From the NCBI GenBank assembly GCA_902761365.1, contig CACWJZ010000010.1:1-38117 (forward strand): a stretch of 38,117 nucleotides of DNA, read 5' to 3'. Source of the stretch: an uncultured Eubacteriales bacterium (lineage in GTDB: Bacteria; Bacillota; Clostridia; Christensenellales; CAG-138). Shown piece by piece: positions 24,499 to 32,549 of this stretch (its first letter is position 1; the number at the start of each line of letters is the position of its first letter). Both the position numbers and the translations under genes were made by a program. The notes under the pieces were generated by a model. That model made no database searches, was not told where the DNA came from, and saw only the letters and a program-made list of their open reading frames with translations.

Positions 24499-25491
24499 AT
24501 GAAACGCACCATCGCCCTGATCCTCGTCCTCCTGATGGTCTTCACCGTTTTTGCCGCCTGCGGCAGCAAGACCGAAACCAAGACCGAGACCAAGACCGAA
24601 ACCAAGTCCGCTGGCGCTGACTGGCCCAAGCAGCCCGTTAACGTGGTCTGCCCCGCGGCGGCCGGCGGCGGCACCGACAACGCCCTGCGTCTGCAGAACG
24701 AGTACTTCGTGAAGAAGACCGGTCAGTCCTTCGTCATCGACAACATCACCGGCATCGCTGGCTATGAGAAGACCTATCAGGCCAACACCGATGGGTACAA
24801 CTTCATCTGCGGCACCACCACCATCTTCACCTCCGAGCTGGACGGCACCCTGACCTATGACTGGGACGATTACGAGATGGTAGGCTTCGCCTCCACGCCC
24901 TACAACTTCAATTGCGTGGCGGTCCGTGCCGATTCTCCCTACCAGACCATCAACGAGCTGCTGGACGCCGCTAAAGCCAATCCTTCCTCCGTCACCGGCG
25001 GCATCACCATGACCGGCCAGCCCCTGATGATCACCTCCGCCCTCCAGAAGGTTCTTGGCTATGAGCTGTATCTGGCGGATGTGGGTAACGCCGGCGAGCG
25101 CAATGCGGCCCTCCTCGGCGGCCATGTGGATTGGATCATGAACAACACCTCCTCCTGCGATCCCTATGTGAAGTCCGGCGACTTCCGCATCCTGGCGGTT
25201 TGCGGCGACGAGCGGTATCCCATGAATCCCGATGTCCCCACCTTCAAAGAGATGGGCATCGACTTCTCCTTCCCCTCTCAGCCCATGGTGTGGCTGGCCC
25301 CCAAGGGCACGCCCAAGGAAGTCTGCGAAGCCTTCAACAAGATCCTTCGCGAGATCAACGACGATCCCAACTACCAGAACGATGTCAAGACCAAGCTGAA
25401 CTCCATCGTGAACGATATTCCCACCGTGGAAGAGTCCATCAAGAAGGCTGAGGAGTACAAGGCCGCCCTGGCCCCCTATGTAAAGAAATAA
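24499..25491 (+). CDS. tctC: Tripartite tricarboxylate transporter binding protein (TctC/Bug family)
   Basis: Protein of 330 residues: a lipoprotein with lipobox FAAC (Cys21), a threonine/glutamate/lysine linker built from repeated TETK units (encoded by a 12-base tandem repeat near 24572-24606), then the Bug fold. The latter has WPKQPVNVVCPAAAGGGTDN at the start, the family loop for carboxylate binding. It captures an organic acid outside the cell for the TctAB membrane part. AAAGGAG precedes the start. A hairpin after the gene (25505-25543) may let this protein be made in excess of the membrane parts. The exact ligand cannot be read from sequence; Bug proteins bind many di- and tricarboxylates and aromatic acids. 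Confidence 0.93.
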   Translation: MKRTIALILVLLMVFTVFAACGSKTETKTETKTETKSAGADWPKQPVNVVCPAAAGGGTDNALRLQNEYFVKKTGQSFVIDNITGIAGYEKTYQANTDGYNFICGTTTIFTSELDGTLTYDWDDYEMVGFASTPYNFNCVAVRADSPYQTINELLDAAKANPSSVTGGITMTGQPLMITSALQKVLGYELYLADVGNAGERNAALLGGHVDWIMNNTSSCDPYVKSGDFRILAVCGDERYPMNPDVPTFKEMGIDFSFPSQPMVWLAPKGTPKEVCEAFNKILREINDDPNYQNDVKTKLNSIVNDIPTVEESIKKAEEYKAALAPYVKK

Positions 25492-25504
25492 GATCCCGCA
25501 TAAT

Positions 25505-25543
25505 CCTCCCTGCCGCGCTCGCTCAAGGGGCATGGCAGGGAGG
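25505..25543 (+). terminator. Intercistronic hairpin between tctC and tctB
   Basis: Perfect ten-base arms CCTCCCTGCC (25505-25514) and GGCAGGGAGG (25534-25543). The T-run is weak, so it is more likely a partial terminator or an mRNA-stabilising end for tctC. Confidence 0.7.
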
Positions 25544-25582
25544 TTCTCTCTACAACAGGAGTCTTTATAAAAGGAGTCATCT

Positions 25583-26128
25583 ATGAAGAAAATCGATAGC
25601 GTGATCGCCGGCATCATTCGCGGCTTTCACATCTACAATGACACGATCCTGGGTGCGATCCTGTTCATCGGCTCCCTGATCCTGTTCATCCAGTCGTTCT
25701 CCATCTCCATCATGAAGAATCCGGTCTCCTCTCTCGATACGGCCAGGTTCTTTCCCCAGTTGGTTTTCGGCGCTCTGATGCCCATCGGCATCCTCCTCCT
25801 CATCCGCGGCATCATTCGGGCCAAGGACCAGAAATCCAGCGCTCCCGAGGGGGAAAAGCTGGAAACCGGCGTCGTGGCCTTCAAACGCTCTGTCATCGCC
25901 CTGGCGGCCATCGCGATCTTCCTCCTTCTGATGGAGCCTCTTGGCTTCATCCCGGCGGCCATCCTCTACATGCTGTTCAACATGTTCTACATGTGTGAGC
26001 GGGCGGCCTGGAAGCCTTGGCTCTTCGTGATTGTCGCTGTGGTAGTGGCTGTAGGCGCCTACTTCATCTTCCGCCAGTTCATCTACGTCCGTCTGCCTGC
26101 GGGCATTTTGAAGGGGGTGCTTGGCTAA
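25583..26128 (+). CDS. tctB: Tripartite tricarboxylate transporter small membrane subunit
   Basis: Protein of 181 residues with four predicted helices: LGAILFIGSLILFIQSF, LVFGALMPIGILLLI, VIALAAIAIFLLLM and LFVIVAVVVAVGAYFIF. The motif SSLDTARFFPQLV after the first helix is typical of TctB. Its stop codon TAA shares one base with the ATG of tctA, so the two are coupled. It forms the membrane complex with TctA and is needed for carboxylate uptake driven by an ion gradient. Confidence 0.9.
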   Translation: MKKIDSVIAGIIRGFHIYNDTILGAILFIGSLILFIQSFSISIMKNPVSSLDTARFFPQLVFGALMPIGILLLIRGIIRAKDQKSSAPEGEKLETGVVAFKRSVIALAAIAIFLLLMEPLGFIPAAILYMLFNMFYMCERAAWKPWLFVIVAVVVAVGAYFIFRQFIYVRLPAGILKGVLG

Positions 26129-27636
26129 TGTTACTGAACGGTTTTACGTCCCTGCTTTCCCTGGAGATGATCCTGCTGATGTTCGGCGGCGTCATCGTGG
26201 GCATCATCTTCGGCGCCATCCCCGGCCTCTCGGCCACCATGGCCATCGTGCTGTTTTTGCCCATCACCTTCAACATGGGCACCACCCAGGCCTTTGCGTT
26301 GCTGGTGGCCCTGTACATCGGCGGCGTGTCCGGCGGTCTGATCTCCGCCATTCTGATCAACATCCCCGGTTCGGCCATGTCCATCGCCACCTGCTATGAC
26401 GGCCACCCCATGGCCAACTCCGGCCACGCACAGCGGGCCTTGGGCATCGGCGTATTCTTCTCTTTCCTGGGCACCGTGATCTCCCTGGCCATCATGATGG
26501 TGGCGGCGCCGGCCCTGGCCAGCATCGCCGTGAAGATGAGCTCCTTCGAGATCTTTTCCATGACCTTCTGCGCCATCGCCCTGGTCACGGGCGTGGGCTC
26601 CAAGGACGTTTTGAAAGCCCTGGCCGCCGCCTTCTTTGGCATCGCCTTCTGCCTTATCGGCATGGCGCCCGTGGACGGCGCCACCCGGTACATCTTCGGC
26701 AGCAACAAGCTTCTGAGCGGCATTCCTCTGACCAGCGCTGTGGTCGGTATGTTCGCGGTCACCGAGATCCTCAAGACCGTGGGCAAGAAGATCTCCGCCA
26801 ACAAGCTGGAGCAGCGGCACCGTGAAAAGATCAAGGGCTTCGGCTTCTCCTTCAAGGAGTTTGTGGGCCAGATCAAGAACCTGATCGTCTCCGCTGCCGT
26901 GGGTCTCGGCATCGGCTTTTTGCCTGGCATGGGCGGGTCCTTGGCCAACCAAGTCGCCTATATCGCCGTGCAGAAGACCTCCAAGCATCCGGAGAAGTTC
27001 GGCACCGGCATCATGGACGGCATCGTGGCCTCCGAGACCTCCAACAACGCGTCCATCGGCGGCGCCATGATCCCGCTGCTGGCGTTGGGCATCCCCGGTG
27101 ACGGCCCCACCGCCATGCTGCTCTCCGCCTTCACCATCCACGGCATCGTGGCCGGCCCGTTGCTCTTCAAGACCAGCGGTCCCCTGGTGTACACCGTGTT
27201 TGCGGCCATGATCGTCTGCTCCATCATCATGCTCATCGTGGAGTTCTTCGGCATACCCGTGTTCGCCAAGGTCATCGACGTACCCCGGCAGATCCTCTTC
27301 CCGGTGGTGTTGGTCATCTGCGTGGTGGCGGCCTTCTCCAACAACAAGATCATGTTCGACTGCTGGATGCTCCTGTTCTTCGGCATCATGGGCGTGGTCC
27401 TGGGCAAGTTCAACTTCCCGCGGACGCCTATGATCCTGGGCCTGGTCCTGGGACAGAACCTGGAGACCAACCTCCGGCGCGCCCTGCAGCTGTCCCGCGG
27501 CAGCTTCGCCCCCTTCTTCACCCGTCCCGTGAGCTGCATCCTGTTGTGCCTGGGCCTGTTCTTCATTATCAGCGCCATCGTTCGCCAGTTCGTAGATCTG
27601 GCCAAGGGCAAGAAGATCAAGGAAAACGAAGCCTGA
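26128..27636 (+). CDS. tctA: Tripartite tricarboxylate transporter large membrane subunit
   Basis: Protein of 502 residues with about twelve membrane helices. Family signatures include IFGAIPGLSATMAIVLFLPI near the N-terminus, the repeat-like partner GIGFLPGMGGSLANQVAYI in the second half and GGAMIPLLALGIPGDGPTAM. The ATG at 26128 overlaps the tctB stop by one base; an upstream extension of the frame is rejected because it lies inside tctB. It is the transport channel of the uptake system. A perfect hairpin follows the stop at 27644-27670, before the hydrolase gene. Confidence 0.94.
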   Translation: MLLNGFTSLLSLEMILLMFGGVIVGIIFGAIPGLSATMAIVLFLPITFNMGTTQAFALLVALYIGGVSGGLISAILINIPGSAMSIATCYDGHPMANSGHAQRALGIGVFFSFLGTVISLAIMMVAAPALASIAVKMSSFEIFSMTFCAIALVTGVGSKDVLKALAAAFFGIAFCLIGMAPVDGATRYIFGSNKLLSGIPLTSAVVGMFAVTEILKTVGKKISANKLEQRHREKIKGFGFSFKEFVGQIKNLIVSAAVGLGIGFLPGMGGSLANQVAYIAVQKTSKHPEKFGTGIMDGIVASETSNNASIGGAMIPLLALGIPGDGPTAMLLSAFTIHGIVAGPLLFKTSGPLVYTVFAAMIVCSIIMLIVEFFGIPVFAKVIDVPRQILFPVVLVICVVAAFSNNKIMFDCWMLLFFGIMGVVLGKFNFPRTPMILGLVLGQNLETNLRRALQLSRGSFAPFFTRPVSCILLCLGLFFIISAIVRQFVDLAKGKKIKENEA

Positions 27637-27643
27637 TGCACCG

Positions 27644-27670
27644 CCTCTGCCCGTCCTGTGCGGGCAGAGG
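27644..27670 (+). terminator. Intercistronic hairpin after tctA
   Basis: Perfect ten-base arms CCTCTGCCCG (27644-27653) and CGGGCAGAGG (27661-27670), with no T-run. It probably tunes expression between transport and enzyme genes. Confidence 0.65.
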
Positions 27671-27703
27671 ATACCAAGACAGACAATACGCTGGAGGAAT
27701 ACT

Positions 27704-28531
27704 ATGAGCATGAATGCCCTTGAGGAGCGTCTCAACGGCTGGTTCCGGGCTCCCTGGCTCATCTACCACAAGCCCTTCGAGATCGTGGACCACGTCTATT
27801 TCGTGGGCAACACCTGGGTATCCGCCTTCCTGCTGGATACGGACGAAGGCCTGGTCCTCATCGACTGCGCCATCCAGGAGACCTTGTACCAGATGATCGA
27901 CAGCTTCTATCAGCTGGGCTTCGATCCCCACGACCTGAAGAAGATCCTTTTGACCCACGGCCACTTCGACCATTGCGGCGCCGCCGGTTCTTTGCAGAAG
28001 ATGAGCGGCTGCGAGGTCTGGGTGGGCGAAGGGGACGGCAACTTCTTCACCGAACATCGGGAGTGGATCGCCCACGAGGACCGCTGCCCCGAGTTCGAGG
28101 TCACCGGCTACTACGACTATACGAAGCCCATCGACCTGGGCAACTTCCGGCTGGAAGCCGTTCACTGCCCCGGCCACACGGAAGGGACTACGTCCTTCTT
28201 CTTCGAGGCCACCTACCGGGGGGAGCGGGTCAACTGCGCCATCCACGGGGGCCTGGGCGCGGGGGTCCTGACGGACAGCAACCTGGAGGCCATGGGCCTG
28301 CGCAAGTCCCTGCGGGAGGATTATCTGGTCAGCATCGAGAAGGTGCTGGACCGTCCCGTGGACGTGGTACTGCCCTCCCACGCGGGCCATCCCGTGGGCT
28401 ACGACTTCTTCGGCATCGCGGACAGCAAGCCCGGTGCAGGAGATACCTTCGTGGATAAGGGCGCCTGGAAGCGGATGCTGACCGCTAAGCGGGCTGAGAT
28501 CGTGAAGCTGATCGAAAACAGCAAGCTGTGA
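27704..28531 (+). CDS. MBL-fold metallo-hydrolase
   Basis: Protein of 275 residues of the metallo-beta-lactamase fold, with the two-metal motif THGHFDHCGAA (His85, His87, Asp89, His90), a further histidine in HCPGHTEGT and another in PSHAGH. It has no signal peptide. The family hydrolyses esters, lactones, thioesters and similar bonds, so the activity cannot be named. GGAGG precedes the start, and it lies between tctA and an amidohydrolase in a predicted catabolic operon. Inference: ring opening or ester/thioester cleavage of the imported acid or a product. Confidence 0.88.
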   Translation: MSMNALEERLNGWFRAPWLIYHKPFEIVDHVYFVGNTWVSAFLLDTDEGLVLIDCAIQETLYQMIDSFYQLGFDPHDLKKILLTHGHFDHCGAAGSLQKMSGCEVWVGEGDGNFFTEHREWIAHEDRCPEFEVTGYYDYTKPIDLGNFRLEAVHCPGHTEGTTSFFFEATYRGERVNCAIHGGLGAGVLTDSNLEAMGLRKSLREDYLVSIEKVLDRPVDVVLPSHAGHPVGYDFFGIADSKPGAGDTFVDKGAWKRMLTAKRAEIVKLIENSKL

Positions 28532-28544
28532 TTCCCTGTAATTG

Positions 28545-28574
28545 CCCGGTTGGGGCCTGCATCCCCCGGCCGGG
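28545..28574 (+). terminator. Intercistronic hairpin before the amidohydrolase
   Basis: CCCGG/CCGGG and GGGG/CCCC arms within 28545-28574, with a small internal loop. It is the third hairpin placed between genes of this operon. Confidence 0.5.
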
Positions 28575-28608
28575 TATTTCCTATTTGAGAGAGAGGAACT
28601 GGCACGTC

Positions 28609-29760
28609 ATGTATCAGCTTATCATCAAAAACGGACGGGTCCTGGACCCGGCTAACGGCATAGATCGGGTGGCCAGCGTGGCCGTGGAGAACGGCCGCAT
28701 CGTGGGCGTCAACGGTTTCGAGGGGGCGGAGGCGCTGCAGGTGGTGGACGCCACCGGCTGCATCGTGACCCCCGGTCTCATCGACCACCATGCCCATCTG
28801 TACCCGCTGGCGGCCATCGGCCTGCCTGCCGAGGCCGTGTGCTTCGCTTCCGGTGTGACCACCGCCGTGGACGCGGGCAGCACGGGCTGCGACACCTTTG
28901 GGGACTACGAGACCTTCCTGGGTCAAAGCAAGCTTCGCATCCGGGCCTATCTGAACGTATGCTCCATCGGTCTTGCATCTTTGCCCCGCTGCATGGAGGA
29001 TGTGGACCCGGCCCACTTCGACGAGGAGGCGATCCGGGAGACCTTCGATCATTTCGGTGATAGGCTTCTGGGCCTCAAGCTTCGCACCAGCCGGGAGATC
29101 GTGGGCGAGCTGGGCTTTGCGCCCCTGAAGGCCACGGTGGCCCTGGCGGACAAGCTGGGGGTGCCGGTGATGGTCCATTGCACCAACCCGCCGGGCAGCA
29201 TCCCGGAGCTTCTCTCCATCCTGCGGCCCGGGGACGTGATGACCCACATGTACATGAACAAGGGCCAAACCCTGCTGGACGGGGGCAAGACCGTCTGTGA
29301 GGCAGCCTACCGGGCCAGGGAGCGGGGCGTGCTCTTTGAAGCGGCCGACGCCCGGGCCCACTTCTCCTTTGAGGTCAGCGAGCCCGCCATCCGAGAGGGG
29401 TTCTACCCCGACATCATCGCCACGGATCTGACCAAGTTCAGCATGCACTTTCGGCCCACGGCTTTCGACCTCGTCAACCAGGTGGCCAAGTACACGCAGC
29501 TCGGCATCCCCTTTGAGCAGGTCGTGGCCTGCTGCACCAGCCGCCCCGCCGAGGACATGGGCCTTGCGGGGGAGATCGGGTGCCTGAGCCCCGGCGCCTG
29601 CGCCGACATCGCCGTGTTCCGGCAGGAGCCCTGCGCCATCGAGTTCGGCGATCGGCCCTACGGCGACCCGGATTGCGTGACGCGCCCCTGCAGCTGGCGG
29701 CTTCGGACCATGCTCACCGTCCGCAACGGGGAGATGGTCTACCGGGACCAGATGCTGTAA
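28609..29760 (+). CDS. Amidohydrolase family metal-dependent hydrolase
   Basis: Protein of 383 residues of the amidohydrolase superfamily (dihydroorotase/deacetylase branch). The N-terminal strand LIIKNGRVLDPANGIDRVAS is typical. Metal ligands are visible as DHHAHLY, a lysine in LGLKLRTS that may be carboxylated, histidines in VMVHCTN and MTHMY, and the aspartate in IIATDLTKF. The C-terminal strand LTVRNGEMVYRDQML closes the small barrel. The ATG at 28609, with GAGAGG upstream, is preferred over an earlier in-frame start that lacks family sequence. It probably opens a cyclic amide or removes an acyl group in the pathway of the tct operon. The substrate is unknown. Confidence 0.88.
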   Translation: MYQLIIKNGRVLDPANGIDRVASVAVENGRIVGVNGFEGAEALQVVDATGCIVTPGLIDHHAHLYPLAAIGLPAEAVCFASGVTTAVDAGSTGCDTFGDYETFLGQSKLRIRAYLNVCSIGLASLPRCMEDVDPAHFDEEAIRETFDHFGDRLLGLKLRTSREIVGELGFAPLKATVALADKLGVPVMVHCTNPPGSIPELLSILRPGDVMTHMYMNKGQTLLDGGKTVCEAAYRARERGVLFEAADARAHFSFEVSEPAIREGFYPDIIATDLTKFSMHFRPTAFDLVNQVAKYTQLGIPFEQVVACCTSRPAEDMGLAGEIGCLSPGACADIAVFRQEPCAIEFGDRPYGDPDCVTRPCSWRLRTMLTVRNGEMVYRDQML

Positions 29761-29772
29761 AGGAGCAAGCCT

Positions 29773-30477
29773 ATGCCGGTGGGGATCATCACCAACGTGG
29801 CCGCCGTCGTGATCGGCGGCATCCTGGGCTGCCTGCTGGGCGGCCGGGTGACGGAGCGGTGGAAGAAGCTGTTGAACGACCTGCTGGGCGTGTCCGCCAT
29901 GACCATGGGCATCGTGCTCATCCTGAAGGGAAAGAACCTGTCCCCGGTGATCCTGTCCCTCCTGGTGGGAGGGGTCCTGGGCGAAGCGCTGCAGCTCGAG
30001 AAGCGGGTGAACGGCCTGGTGGTCCGCGTTACGGAAAAGGTCCTCAAGGGCGACGCCATGAGCGAAGGGCATCTTATGCAGATCGCCACGGTCATGGTCC
30101 TCTTCTGCTTCAGCGGCACAGGCTGGTATGGGGCCCTCTTCGAGGGCATGACCGGCGACGGCAGCATCCTCATCACCAAGGCCATCTTGGACGGCATCAC
30201 GGCCTGCATCTTCGCGGCTCTGCTGGGCAGGATCGTCCCCTGCCTGGGCCTGCCCCAGCTTCTGCTGATGCTCCTTTTGTTCTTCGTGGCGGAGCCTCTG
30301 TCGCCCGTCATCACCCCGTCCATGACCGCGGATTTCTCGGCCATCGGCGGCGTCGTCACCCTCTGCGCGGGCCTGCGCATGACCCGCATCAAGACGGACA
30401 TCAAGGTTTTGAACCTGCTGCCCGCCCTGCCCTTAGCCTTCCTCTTTTCCGCCCTCTGGACGGCTTTCATCGGATAA
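29773..30477 (+). CDS. DUF554 membrane protein (YqgA-like)
   Basis: Protein of 234 residues with seven predicted helices. It starts MPVGIITNVAAVVIGGILG and carries SAMTMGIVLILKGKN and GTGWYGALFEGMTGD, the pattern of DUF554 proteins such as YdfK/YqgA. Function is unknown; a role as a transporter or exporter is sometimes proposed. AAGGAG precedes the start, 12 bases after the amidohydrolase stop, so it is the last gene of the tct operon. Two hairpins follow (30552-30588 and 30622-30649). Confidence 0.88.
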   Translation: MPVGIITNVAAVVIGGILGCLLGGRVTERWKKLLNDLLGVSAMTMGIVLILKGKNLSPVILSLLVGGVLGEALQLEKRVNGLVVRVTEKVLKGDAMSEGHLMQIATVMVLFCFSGTGWYGALFEGMTGDGSILITKAILDGITACIFAALLGRIVPCLGLPQLLLMLLLFFVAEPLSPVITPSMTADFSAIGGVVTLCAGLRMTRIKTDIKVLNLLPALPLAFLFSALWTAFIG

Positions 30478-30545
30478 ACGCACTTTCCCTCTTTCTCTGG
30501 CTCTCCTTCTTTGCTCAACAATCTCTCCAAAAAGCAGCCGGGGAA

Positions 30546-30590
30546 AACCGGACAGGACCCGTCGATTCAGGGCGTCGACGGGTCCTGTTC
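30546..30590. repeat. Repeated intergenic hairpin, copy B
   Basis: Fourteen-base perfect arms ACAGGACCCGTCGA (30552-30565) and TCGACGGGTCCTGT (30575-30588) around a nine-base loop. It is nearly the same as copy A near 3303-3343. It lies between the converging tct and dehydrogenase genes and may help end transcription, though it lacks a T-run. Confidence 0.8.
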
Positions 30591-30621
30591 CGTTGTGCTC
30601 ATCTTTGAAAGAACAGAACAA

Positions 30622-30649
30622 GGCCCGCCGTTCATCCCTGCGGCGGGCC
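30622..30649. terminator. Terminator-like hairpin between converging operons
   Basis: Nine-base arms GGCCCGCCG (30622-30630) and CGGCGGGCC (30641-30649). It could end either operon; T-runs are short. Confidence 0.6.
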
Positions 30650-30690
30650 CTGCTCATTTCAGGAGAGATCTATATGAAGTAAGTTAGGTG

Positions 30691-31572
30691 TCAGTCGTTG
30701 GTGGGGCGAATGGCTTCGATGATCTCCGCATAGCCCCTGGGCTTCTCGGTCACGTACTTCTCCGCGAACTTGTAGGGGGCCAGAGCCTCGTGGACGTGCT
30801 TGGCGGCAGCGGACATCTCGGGGGCCAGGTGGCTTTCCTCCTGCATGGCGATGGAGCCCTTCAGCTCCGCGGCCCGGCGGGTGCAGTGAATGGCAGTGCC
30901 GGTGACGAGCCTGTCAAGGTGCTTGGTGAAGGGGATGCCGTCCAGGGACTTAGAGAGGGAGGCCACGATCTGGTCGGACACGTCGTAGGCGTCGGCGGCC
31001 TGCATGGTCTCGATCATCAGGGACGCGATGCCCTTCATGAAGATGGACCGGACCAGCTTGATGGCGGAGGCGGAACCGGCCTTGTCGCCGGCCAGGGTGA
31101 TCCGCATGCCCAGGGGCTCCATGACCTCCTTGAACTTCTCGGCGCCGTTGCCGGAAGCGGTGATGGGCACCCGGTGCTTGTCCTGGGGCAGGGAGCCCAG
31201 CATGGCCGCGTCAGCGAACAGCACGCCGGTGTCCTTGATCTTGTCCCAGATGGCGATCTTGGTGGCGGGGGTGGAGGCGCTCACGTCCGCGTAGATCTGG
31301 CCGGGGCGCAGCTCGTCCTTCACGGTGTTGCACACGTCCATGGTGAAGGAGGAGGGCACCGCCGCGAACAGCACGTCCGCCCAGCGGGCCACTTCCTTGG
31401 GGTCCTCCACCAGCTCCACCTGGGCCTCAGCGGCCCGGGCGTGGACCTGCTGGCCCATGACGGGGTGGTTCATCATGGCGTCGTTGGCACGGATGCCGGT
31501 GGTGCCGTTCTGGGAGAAACCCAGGGCGATGCAGTACGCCGCTTCGCCGAAACCGATAAAACCGATGTTCAT
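30691..31572 (-). CDS. NAD(P)-dependent 3-hydroxyacid dehydrogenase-like oxidoreductase
   Basis: Protein of 293 residues of the 6-phosphogluconate/3-hydroxyisobutyrate dehydrogenase superfamily. The Rossmann loop is GFIGFGEAAYCIALG (residues 4-18). Asp97 in YADVSASTP takes the place of the substrate loop, and Lys172 in SAIKLVRSIFMKG is the likely catalytic lysine. The C-terminal helical part matches the DUF1932 type. It starts 13 bases after the stop of the rraA-like gene with GGGAGG, so the two are one transcript. Likely reaction: reversible oxidation of a beta-hydroxyacid to the oxoacid, before or after the aldolase step. The substrate is not determined by sequence. Confidence 0.88.
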   Translation of the reverse strand: MNIGFIGFGEAAYCIALGFSQNGTTGIRANDAMMNHPVMGQQVHARAAEAQVELVEDPKEVARWADVLFAAVPSSFTMDVCNTVKDELRPGQIYADVSASTPATKIAIWDKIKDTGVLFADAAMLGSLPQDKHRVPITASGNGAEKFKEVMEPLGMRITLAGDKAGSASAIKLVRSIFMKGIASLMIETMQAADAYDVSDQIVASLSKSLDGIPFTKHLDRLVTGTAIHCTRRAAELKGSIAMQEESHLAPEMSAAAKHVHEALAPYKFAEKYVTEKPRGYAEIIEAIRPTND

Positions 31573-31585
31573 GTATGTACCTCCC

Positions 31586-32287
31586 TTACGGCTCGTAGAC
31601 GCCGTCGATGATCTCGAAGCCCTTCTCGTTCAAGGACTTCTCGACCCAGGCCCTATTGGCGGTGCCGTTGCGGGCCGCGATCAGCTTCTTCTCATCCGCC
31701 TCCTGGAACTTGCGGGCCTCCACCAGGATGGAAGCGGCGTCCTTGCGGGGGATGCAGATGATGCCGTCGGGGTCGGCCAGGATGATGTCGCCGGGGTTCA
31801 CACTGATGCCGCCGCAGGAGATGGGCACGTTGATCTCACCGGGGCCTTCCTTGTAGGGGCCGCCGGGGGTGGTGCCGGTGCAGTACACGGGGAAATCCCA
31901 CTTGCCGATCTCATCGATGTCGCGGATGGGACCATCCAGGATGATGCCGGCCACCTTCTTGGTGAGATACAGGTAGGCCATCATGACCTCGCCCATGAGG
32001 GCGCGGGTGTCGTCCTCTTCGTTGGAGACCACCAGCACGTCGCCCTCGTTGCAGAAGTTGAGGGCCGCATGGAGGGTCAGGTTATCGCCGGCGCGGCACT
32101 TCACCGTGTAGGCGGGACCAGCCATCATCTGGGCCTTGGGGCTGCTGACGAGGCGGATGCGGGGGTTCATGGCGCAGCTCCTTCCCATGACGTCCGCGGT
32201 GTTGGACGCAGGGATCTGCTTGAAGGCCTCCACGAGCTCGGGATCAGGCATGTTCCGCTTGAGATAGATTCGCTTTCCGACTGACAT
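31586..32287 (-). CDS. RraA-like aldolase (4-hydroxy-4-methyl-2-oxoglutarate aldolase family)
   Basis: Protein of 233 residues. The family includes the RNase E inhibitor RraA and class II pyruvate aldolases. The catalytic pair is present as Arg122-Asp123 in IILDGPIRDIDEI, with the metal and pyruvate site in LADPDGIICIPR and the earlier loop CRAGDNLTLHAAL. The intact Arg-Asp pair and the link with a dehydrogenase and carboxylate transporter favour an aldolase that splits a 4-hydroxy-2-oxo acid into pyruvate and a second oxo acid, rather than RNase E control. It is the first gene of a two-gene operon with the promoter at 32359-32388 and the palindrome at 32409. Confidence 0.88.
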   Translation of the reverse strand: MSVGKRIYLKRNMPDPELVEAFKQIPASNTADVMGRSCAMNPRIRLVSSPKAQMMAGPAYTVKCRAGDNLTLHAALNFCNEGDVLVVSNEEDDTRALMGEVMMAYLYLTKKVAGIILDGPIRDIDEIGKWDFPVYCTGTTPGGPYKEGPGEINVPISCGGISVNPGDIILADPDGIICIPRKDAASILVEARKFQEADEKKLIAARNGTANRAWVEKSLNEKGFEIIDGVYEP

Positions 32288-32358
32288 GAGATTTCCTCCC
32301 TTTCAAAAATGTGATGGTGAGATACAGGTGATCGAGGTCCATTCCTCTTTACAATGGG

Positions 32359-32388
32359 ATTGTACAGGATTTCCACCAATAAATCCAA
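32359..32388 (-). promoter_or_regulatory. Promoter of the rraA-dehydrogenase operon
   Basis: On the minus strand TTGGAT (32383-32388), 18 bases and TACAAT (32359-32364). The predicted start is near 32352, 65 bases before the start codon. Confidence 0.6.
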
Positions 32389-32408
32389 CAGAGATAATTC
32401 CACTTTTC

Positions 32409-32424
32409 CACAAAAAAACTTTGT
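32409..32424. promoter_or_regulatory. Predicted LysR operator, rraA side
   Basis: CACAAAAAAACTTTGT, identical to 24367-24382; the next base extends the palindrome to CACAAA-N5-TTTGTG. It is centred about 65 bases upstream of the predicted rraA transcript start. Confidence 0.7.
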
Positions 32425-32549
32425 GAAGCGGCCAGGACGGCCGGTTGTCATTGCTTTTGCAAAAGCCCCTGACGATCCAAATACGCCTGAATGTAATTTT
32501 GCCATAAAGTACAGAGAATTATGTGAATTGTGTCAATACAACTTTGCAC

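Noticed and set aside
26131-27762. Open frame of 543 codons opposite tctA
   Set aside because: It has low-complexity H/G/D-rich composition and covers a clear tctA gene on the other strand.
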